Source: Zygaena filipendulae (taxonomy: Eukaryota > Arthropoda > Insecta > Lepidoptera > Zygaenidae). From it: 64,000 nucleotides of DNA. Location of the stretch: positions 13,099,501 to 13,163,500 of the forward strand of contig OU015654.1 of the NCBI GenBank assembly GCA_907165275.2. Reading direction: 5' to 3'. Every line of letters begins with the position of its first letter. Positions within the stretch are counted from its first letter, which is position 1. The notes under the pieces are model-generated. The model was not told where the DNA came from and did not search any database. It worked only from the letters and a program-made list of their open reading frames with translations. A program made the translations under genes and the position numbers. Positions 56,956-64,000 of the stretch are shown here, one piece after another.

Positions 56956-57252
56956 ATGAAAATCTAAATTCTAAGTTAGAAAATAAAAAAATAATAACTA
57001 GTATTTTTTTGCTTTTTCAAATTAATGAAAATAAACATAGATAAAGCGCATTGAAGTTTAGAGTGGGAGTCGTGACGTCAATATTCAGTATAAGCCCCAT
57101 ATAAACTGCACCGGGTTGTGACGTCACGCGAAATTTCAACACAATGTATCGCCGTTATTTTTTGATTACGTAAAAAAAGAAAAAATACGTGTCCAATATT
57201 TTTTACTAATCTACACGAAGGACTAAAAAAGAAATTTTTGTCATGTAGCCAA
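56956..57252 (+). mobile_element. MITE family A, divergent copy
   Basis: TGAAAATCTAAATTCTAAGT, TGACGTCA near 57074 and 57118, GGACTAAAAAAGAAATTTTT. Both outer ends are eroded. Confidence 0.75.
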
Positions 57253-57694
57253 TTGTGAATATGAGTCCTCTTTGAATATTACCTCTCAGTTTTCTCTAAT
57301 GAATATATGTTCATTATTATCGTAAAGTTATTGTACGAGTATTAGGATCCACAATAATAATAGCCTTCGTACTGAATAATACAGTTCATTATTTGCTTTC
57401 TCCATTAATTCATTTATTGTATTCATTTGTCGATGTCGGAGCTTATTTTCCATGAAACATAATGATCGCTGTTATTTCCCTAATTAATCTAACACTATTT
57501 CCATTGAATTTTCCTAACAAAAGCATTGAGCTTATGCATCCGTATACTTGTTATTCATGATGGTTAAATCAAAATCTAAACGCACAGCAGTGCCACAAGC
57601 AAAGTTCGGCTAATGCACGTAGTTTGTTAATTACACGACTTCATTAAAAATGTTTTTATCACATTAATGACTTCATTCCCGTTTATGGGAATGA
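57253..57694. other. No gene seen
   Basis: Nothing recognised. Confidence 0.35.
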
Positions 57695-57913
57695 TCTATA
57701 CTAATGTTATAAAGGGGAAAGATTTGATTTTTTGTTTGTTTGTTGGTTTGTTACGATTTAACTCAAAAACTACTGGACCGATTTCAAAAGTTCTTTCACC
57801 ATTAGAAAGCTACATTATCCCTGAGTAGTTAATCAAAGTAAGGCTAAATTGTAATCCGGAATTCCTGCGGGAACTCCGAGATTATCGCTAGTGAATCCGC
57901 ACTGGGCAGCTAG
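57695..57913 (+). mobile_element. Helitron, complete, 219 bp
   Basis: TCTATACTAATGTTATAAAG to CTGGGCAGCTAG, A and T flanks; close to 2107-2311. Confidence 0.85.
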
Positions 57914-58968
57914 TCTGAAATAAAAACGTGTATCTTTATGGTATCAAATAAACTTTTTTCTATTCTATTCTATTTTTTCTATATTTCTAGAGAACCACCA
58001 TGGTGCTACCTGAAAGATTTACGGTGTTCAATATTCTATACTAGATTCGGCTGATTCGATTTAAACCAAGCCGTTTGTCTTCGCTAGGAAATACTTGCTC
58101 TTTTGCAACTTGATAAGATTTTTCAAAATGAAATATACTATTTCAAAATCTGAATTCAAAAAATAGTTACACATCTAATCTGCTAACCGCTGGGTAGAGG
58201 AGGTGACCATAATTTTGATCATTTCCCTCTTTTGATAAAATTTCTAAGTTAGAACTTGGCCACCCAGCTGCAAGGACAGAGTTCTGTTTTTCGCGCCTTT
58301 TCTGTCTTTACACCCTCGAAGCATCCCAATGGCTGAATGAGTTTTAATCAAAGAGGTGTCTATCAAGTTGTCTAAGCCGTGTAATAAATATAGGCTACGT
58401 TTTGTATTTTAAACCTAAAATGGCAGCTGTAAAATACAAAATGGTGGTACAGACGAGAACAAAAGATTGCCACTCAATAGATTAGATATACATACATATA
58501 ATATACCCATCACTAGGGTTTTATACAAAATCTGAGCGTCTCGTTTTCTGCTCACGCTGATACTTTAGCGCCCATGGTATCGGTCACGTCTCGGTATCGG
58601 TATCGGGCTCTTGAGGCAATATAATTTTTATACATTTTGATCTTTCCATCGACGTTTATGCTTGCGGCAAAATACTTTTTTTTTTAAAAGAACTGGTCTT
58701 TGAAAATAAAGATTATGTTTCCTTGGCTATTTATGCGTGATTTAAAATATCACGCAAATTAAATGTTGAAAAATTAAGAAGTCATCGATATCATTATAAA
58801 ATCAAAAACCAGAGCGTAAAAAAAGAAAAATTATGACGTAGGAGCATGTTTGTAAAAAGATAATGGCAGTCAAAGGCATCAATGGCTTTTGTTTTACCTA
58901 CTTTGTCATAGCTTCCTTCTACATATTGTAGGTATTACCAACTTTTTATCACGTTTGTTTTTTTTATG
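57914..58968. other. No gene; LINE-like tail at 57945-57990
   Basis: ATCAAATAAACTTTTTTCTA then TTCTATTCTA resembles a LINE tail (compare the AATAG tail at 52315). The rest is unique-looking. Confidence 0.35.
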
Positions 58969-59085
58969 TCATGGGGACAAACGGTAGGTACACCTGATGG
59001 TAAGTGATTACCGCTGCCCATGGACATCTGCAACACCAGAAGGCATGCAGGTGCGTTGCCGACCTGGAATGGGGATGGGAACTGA
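58969..59085 (-). mobile_element. 3' end of a non-LTR retrotransposon, inverted
   Basis: CACCTGATGGTAAGTGATTA, TGCCCATGGACATCTGCAAC and CAGGTGCGTTGCCGACCTGG; same family as 14886-15004. Confidence 0.65.
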
Positions 59086-59213
59086 ATTTCAAGTGGGGCT
59101 GCCGGAACACACCATTAGGTGCTTGGCAACAGATTCACAACTTGAAGGTGGTAGCTAGCCAGCCGGTCACTAGAAAGTGCCCTACCACCATGCAATTTTG
59201 TATCAATTTTATA

Positions 59214-59411
59214 TCCTACTAATATTATAAATGTGAAAGTGTGGATGTTTGGATGTTTGTTACTTAATCACGCAAAAATGGCAGAACGGATTTAGATGAA
59301 ATTTGGCATGCACGTTGTCAGGGGTACAGAGAAGGATATAGGGTACTTTTTAGCCCGAAATTCCCGCGGCAACTCCGAAATTATCGTGAGTGAAACCGCG
59401 GGCACAACTAG
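59214..59411 (+). mobile_element. Lep1-like Helitron, complete, 198 bp
   Basis: TCCTACTAATATTATAAATG to GGCACAACTAG, A and T flanks. A good reference copy. Confidence 0.9.
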
Positions 59412-59943
59412 TGTTTCTATATTTAATAAAAGTTATATTCAACCCTCTACAGAAAGCGAGCTATATGAGAACGTGAAAAAAAATTCACAAGTCTAGTAAT
59501 CTCCTACTTGAAAACCACGGATTCATTAATGGTGAAATAAAAATATTTCAACAAACCATTTCTATTCTCGCACACTCCACAACTCGCGGAAAGATGAAAG
59601 CCGAGCCGGTCTAATTTGATATTCAACTCTCAGTAGCCCACTCATATATCATTCGCTATCTTCTTAATATGAAAATTTTGATTTACGCACCCCGCCTTAA
59701 AGTTAACGACGATATGGTATGGTTGTTAAAATTTTATTATGATAAATTTCATAATCACGTGGAACTAATGACTAATTACACAAAGATGATAGTATAATCT
59801 CATAACTTCCTAGTCTTTGATAAAATATTCTCGTGTTTGATGTGCCAAAAGTTATTATGTATTGATCAATAGCTTATTGCATGCGACTTCGCTCAGGAGA
59901 TAGCGCCACTGTCGCTGCCCTAGTAGGTACCTACTTAGATAAT
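59412..59943. other. No gene seen
   Basis: Nothing recognised. Confidence 0.35.
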
Positions 59944-60072
59944 TTATTTATTTATTTAAAGAACTTTATTGCACATTTATGTACAAAAGGCGGACTTAAT
60001 GCCTAAGGCATTCTCTACCAGTCAACCTTTTGGCTAGGGGATAGTTTAGTGGCATTACACAGAACCGGAATA
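59944..60072 (-). mobile_element. LINE 3' end, inverted
   Basis: ATTTATTTATTTAAAGAACT, GGCGGACTTAATGCCTAAGG and CATTCTCTACCAGTCAACC. Confidence 0.6.
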
Positions 60073-60375
60073 TATATATATTCTTCTAGATAATATCATG
60101 ATGTATCTCGTCTTTCCGCTAGTTAAGATGCAATGCAGCTACTTATTAAAATGCTGTTTAATTGCGTTAGATGCGTGTGGTTTGGGGGTAACACGCGTAC
60201 ACACAGACAAATTCCAAACACTGTAATTTTGAACTTAATTTTTTGACGTTTTCGTAAACTCTCTTTCCCAATCGGCGATGATGTAATTTTATGGAGCATG
60301 GTAATGTTAAACTTTAATCTATGTATAAACATCTTTTTATTCTTTTGCATTATCCATATTAAAAAAAAAATTTAC

Positions 60376-60490
60376 TTGCAATGTAAGTATGTATGTAACT
60401 AACTGTATTTGTACGGGTGAAATCTTACACCTCAATTTTGAAGCAGATATCTTCAACCGATTGAGCTGAAATTTGTATTTATTTGTATCT
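60376..60490 (+). repeat. Unclassified dispersed repeat, copy 2
   Basis: AAGTATGTATGTAACTAACT, CACCTCAATTTTGAAGCAGA, CTTCAACCGATTGAGCTGAA; see 26665. Confidence 0.6.
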
Positions 60491-61023
60491 TCTCTTTTTG
60501 CATTGGCCCATCCTTTATCAGAGGAGGCAAAACTTTTGTACATACTGTACAACAATGGTAGTAGAAATTAATTTAGTTTAAAAAAATTCTGTGTTTACCA
60601 TATCAGGGCGACATAATTGCATATGCGATAAAGCCCTCTTAGTAAAGAAAAAAAAAATCTCCTCTAGTTTATAATATTTATAGAGCTTTTTTAAGTCCAA
60701 TATTTCTTTTTCTTATGAATTATGAAAGTAAGTTTACTGATCATATTCTGGCCTAACAAACTTAATTCGTTCTTCGTTACAGTGTCCAAGGTGCCTTTAT
60801 TAATATATTATTGAAAAAAAAAGAAGTTTATTCAAGGCAGTGTTTGGGGATGGGTTGACTGCGCATACAGTGCCCCGACGCTCGAAAACTATTAGTATTT
60901 TGTCGCCTATGTATAGACTACGGTACTAGTAACCATTTTAGTTGTGACCAAGTTCCAGACCTGTGTGCACGCTAAATTATTTAAAAAATTTTTGGTTTTG
61001 TTTACAATTTATAACGCATAAAA
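60491..61023. other. Leader of the THAP remnant
   Basis: GC-richer block 60836-60960 before the ATG may be the old promoter or terminal region. No terminal inverted repeat was paired with the right side. Confidence 0.3.
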
Positions 61024-61669
61024 ATGCCTTCATGCGCAGTAAAGTGGTGGTAAACATTCCAAGACATCTAGTTACAAAAAGGATGGCATAACTTTTCATC
61101 GGTAAGTAAATACTACGAAAATTATGTTTGATTTAATCAGATTACGAGCCACGGCAGGGGTCTTCTTAAAATGGTGGTTTGGTGACAGCAAAAGGATAAG
61201 TACAGCGCGTTTATGTCTTTTGGAAAAGTCCCTTTCTTCCATTAGGAAATTCTAATCCTTCTATCTCTTTCTTTCCCTTTGTATTTTTATCGTAAAAATC
61301 TGTGATGTTACTTGTACCTATATTGTCTGAAGTCGATACGTATCGATAATGAGAAAGTAGTAGTAATATAAAATATCTCAATTTGAGTATAATTAGTTAA
61401 TCAGTCAATGAATCATCATAAAGAAACTTAATACAATTTTTATAATATTGAGATACTGTCGTTATTCTCTGATTGGTTATAATTTATTCCCGGATATTAA
61501 TTTTCATCAATATGAAATAGAATCAACGAATCATTTGATTGAATTAGCAAGATGCGTAATTCAGAAATATGTAGACGCTCGTTTATCATTTTTTACCAAG
61601 AATAATCAGGACCCTAAAACTTTTATTCGAAAAACATTTACCAAATTAATTCATTTTAAAAATCAATAG
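61024..61669 (+). pseudogene. THAP-domain gene or transposon remnant, frameshifted and internally deleted
   Basis: Seen: ATG 61024 reads MPSCAVKWW then stop. One base further along, in the +1 frame, the codons just before 61101 read KKDGITFHR, directly followed by the donor GTAAGT. One extra G in the run near 61045-61051 separates the two frames and removes the second zinc-binding cysteine. Known: THAP domains start close to MPSCAVKxC and carry a C2CH zinc finger. The second part is a frame open from 61411 and best from 61448 to the stop at 61667-61669, ending FTKLIHFKNQ; its composition resembles the C-terminus of THAP-linked, P-element-like transposase proteins. The long middle expected of such a protein is missing between 61102 and about 61440. 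No terminal repeats were recognised. It may be an internally deleted element or a decayed host gene. The THAP call rests on the N-terminus; the link to the last part is weaker. Confidence 0.5.
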
Positions 61670-62784
61670 TAACAGGTTACTTGTCTTTCTTTTTGTAATT
61701 GACTGATTTTGATTAAATATTATTATGTAATTTTTATTGAGTATTTTTTATTGTTTTAATCCAATTTATCGATATCGACTATTTTCCCTTAGTTAAGTAG
61801 AGCAATCCCTACCTGGCATACATACGCAACTTGACCTTGAACTGACCAATTACAGCCGGGCATTCTCCTTCGTCCCCCGGCCCGCGGCAGTGAGTCGTGT
61901 ACTTAGAAGAAATCGGCGTATACGCTCTCTAGTGGTTATATGCTCAGTGGATGAGAAATTACTGCGGCGGTCTGAAACATAAAGTCGGAAGTGAAAATTT
62001 AATTTTTGACGTAAAAAAATTATGAAAATTGAATAATACCTACTTATACCTTCATGTGTATTAAAATTTTCAATAAATAAAATCTTTGTTCCTACTTACC
62101 CTTGTAAGACATTGTTACTACGACTACTATGGACTCAGATCTGAAATAAATGCTATCTTATTATTATTTAAATGTGAATTATCGAGGTTTTTGAATATTT
62201 ATTCAACGATTGTAATTTTTTTCAAATTACACTCCTTATATCTTCATAAGTAGTAAGTATACGCTTGTAAAACTATATACATATGTACATAGATCATGGC
62301 ACATCTGCATCTCTAAAAAAACATTTTTTCCTCATATCATAAAAAAAAACGAGTTACCAAAACGATAAGTATTCTACTGCTGCTCAAAGTTAGGATAATT
62401 ATCCTAAAAAATAAGCTGCAAAGTTTTAAGACATCCCTCAGAGAAAACGACGCATGCCTAAATAAATCCAACCAAGCCAAACCAAATTCTATACCCCGAA
62501 GGGAATTTAATTAAAACGGAAAGAAAATATCAGTGTGTCCCTCACGTAACTCATAAAACTACGGCCTTCCTAATAGATTGGAAGATGGCAAAGGTAGTAT
62601 TTTATGGAGCATCTGTCATGTCGTAGTGATCTGAGGGTGTAATATAGAATGTTGAATCGCACCTGACTTTGATCTCGCAGTTTTAGATCGATGGTCCACT
62701 CTTTAGTCTATAGGGATTACCCACTGCGCTGCATTATTTCTGGAGAAATACATGGGCATCCAAGTAAAAAGTACCAGTAATGGA
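61670..62784. other. No gene seen
   Basis: GC-richer block 61855-61960 after the THAP remnant. A retroelement-like tail with TTATTATTATTT is at 62158-62169. Confidence 0.3.
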
Positions 62785-63019
62785 CTCAGACCAAATAAAA
62801 ACTAAACACGGAACGCGTAGAACAAACAAGTGAAGCCAGGAAAAAGACACCATCGCCGTGCACGTACACAGAATCACGCACACACTTAAAAGAAAAAGAC
62901 ACCATAAATCCTAAGTAAACTTTACAAATCCATACACTTTCCTAATCACCACATGCATACGCAACCGGCTTCACTTCGTTGTTCGAGACATTCCGTCTTT
63001 GGTTTTTATTTGGTCTGAG
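62785..63019. mobile_element. Candidate MITE with ~55-bp arms
   Basis: CTCAGACCAAATAAAAAC (18 bp) pairs perfectly with GTTTTTATTTGGTCTGAG, and pairing continues inward through AGTGAAGCC / GGCTTCACT. Total 235 bp. Confidence 0.75.
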
Positions 63020-63487
63020 GTAGTGGAGTATTGAGTTGAGAACTTAAGAATAGATTCGGTATCTAGAATAGTCAATTGATAGTAGTTAAGGATTGAAAAG
63101 TTGAAACTCTGAAAAAGGTTGATTTGAGAAAAAAAAAACACTTTTACTTGTTTGTTACGTAGATTTTTATATATTATTGTAGATTAAGAAATATGAAATG
63201 GAAAAAAATTGAGCATTTATTAATAAAATTAATCAATTAAAATCGCGAACGCAATTTTTTCATCGAACTTTACAAAACTGCTTATATCTCGGAAACTAGA
63301 TAACGAGAACTGGTACCTTTTAGCTTGAACGCCCACGTATAGGTCAAGAAAGTGGTTGCGGTGAGTTTACTTCTCTATCTAGGATATGGTACTAGGAAAG
63401 TTTTTTGGAAATCGGTGGTGAGATGTCAGATAAAATTTTGCGTGAAGTCGGTATTCAAATTTGTTTTTTTTTTTTGCTTTTTCAAAT
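63020..63487. other. No gene seen
   Basis: TTTTTTGCTTTTTCAAATAA at 63471-63490 equals an inner piece of MITE family A. Confidence 0.35.
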
Positions 63488-63575
63488 AAAAAAAGGTTGT
63501 CAGGGTTTCTCTTAATTCAATACCTAAGGGTCGAACGGGCAAAACACGGGTAAAACCGCGAGGGGAAACTGCTAG
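63488..63575 (+). mobile_element. Helitron 3' end, decayed
   Basis: GGTTGTCAGGGTTTCTC, CACGGGTAAAACCGCGAGGG and CTGCTAG at 63575. Confidence 0.5.
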
Positions 63576-64000
63576 TCTTGATATATGTACAACGATAATA
63601 AATTACATTTCAGTATGCGGTTAAAATTAATATGCCTCTCGAGAGTACCCAGTCACGAAGTCGAGCGGATCTCAAGGTTACTATAATCTTATTTTAATTT
63701 ATTGTTAGACAATTTACACACTGTTTTATATGATAACAGTAGGTAGTAGGTACCTAATATGTTCTTATTTATTTATTGAAGTAAATATATCAAATATTTT
63801 TTTTTTAATAAAAAAAACTGTTATTTTTTGGAAAAATGTAAAAATGTAATTGAAGTGAAAAACAATATGTAGGTATGACCTCGGGAATAAAACCAATTTT
63901 TTTTGGATTGAGTGAATAAGATGTACCTACCTACATTTTATGCCCTAGGTAACCACTACTTTCAAAAAATGACGATTGAATTTCAAAGCTTATTAATATA
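63576..64000. other. No gene seen
   Basis: AT-rich; nothing recognised. Confidence 0.35.

Overview
The window looks like an intron-rich, AT-rich nuclear region from a moth or butterfly (Lepidoptera). The main evidence is the repeat content. About fifty copies or fragments of a short Helitron-type element are present: 5' end TCCTACTAATATTATAAA or a variant, 3' hairpin CGCGGGTGAAACCGCGG followed by CAGCTAG, inserted between A and T. From memory this matches the non-autonomous Lep1-type Helitrons described in Lepidoptera; species cannot be named. There are no bacterial-style operons, ribosome binding sites or long open frames.

Only one stretch looks like part of a host gene: a spliced exon at 43870-44100 on the + strand, with a branch point, an acceptor, three upstream ORFs, an ATG at 43995, 35 clean codons and a GTAAGT donor. 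I do not recognise the protein. No further exon was found in the 19.9 kb to the right edge, so the following intron is probably very long. What lies to the left is an upstream intron, possibly with promoter or intergenic DNA.

Other coding traces are a broken THAP-domain gene or transposon remnant (61024-61669: first exon with a 1-base frameshift, then a possible last exon), an isolated acidic 53-codon ORF at 29363-29524 below a 28-bp ATCGAT palindrome, and a very weak transposase-like ORF at 40366-40611.

Most of the recognisable content is mobile DNA. Family A is a ~320-bp MITE carrying two TGACGTCA (CRE-type) palindromes per copy. Family B is a foldback element (GCCGCACTCAGAGTCG). Family C is a ~240-bp MITE (TTGGACGCAGATAAGCAATA). 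There are single elements of Tc1/mariner type (35381-35609, TA duplication), hAT type (31127-31538, 8-bp duplication), a CpG-rich MITE (22285-22481) and several other inverted-repeat elements. tRNA-headed SINEs, LINE 3' tails, two long (TA)n tracts and a 69-73 bp tandem repeat complete the list. The elements are often nested or joined head to tail (2041-2437, 47148-47640, 48568-49230, 52274-52592, 54428-55089).

I do not see a new multi-gene system. The observations most worth a second look are the tandem Helitron arrays, CRE dispersal by family A, the near-perfect inverted duplication at 7903-8330, the uORF-laden start exon with two possible acceptors, and the THAP remnant. All coordinates and matches were read by eye; element boundaries of degraded copies are approximate.
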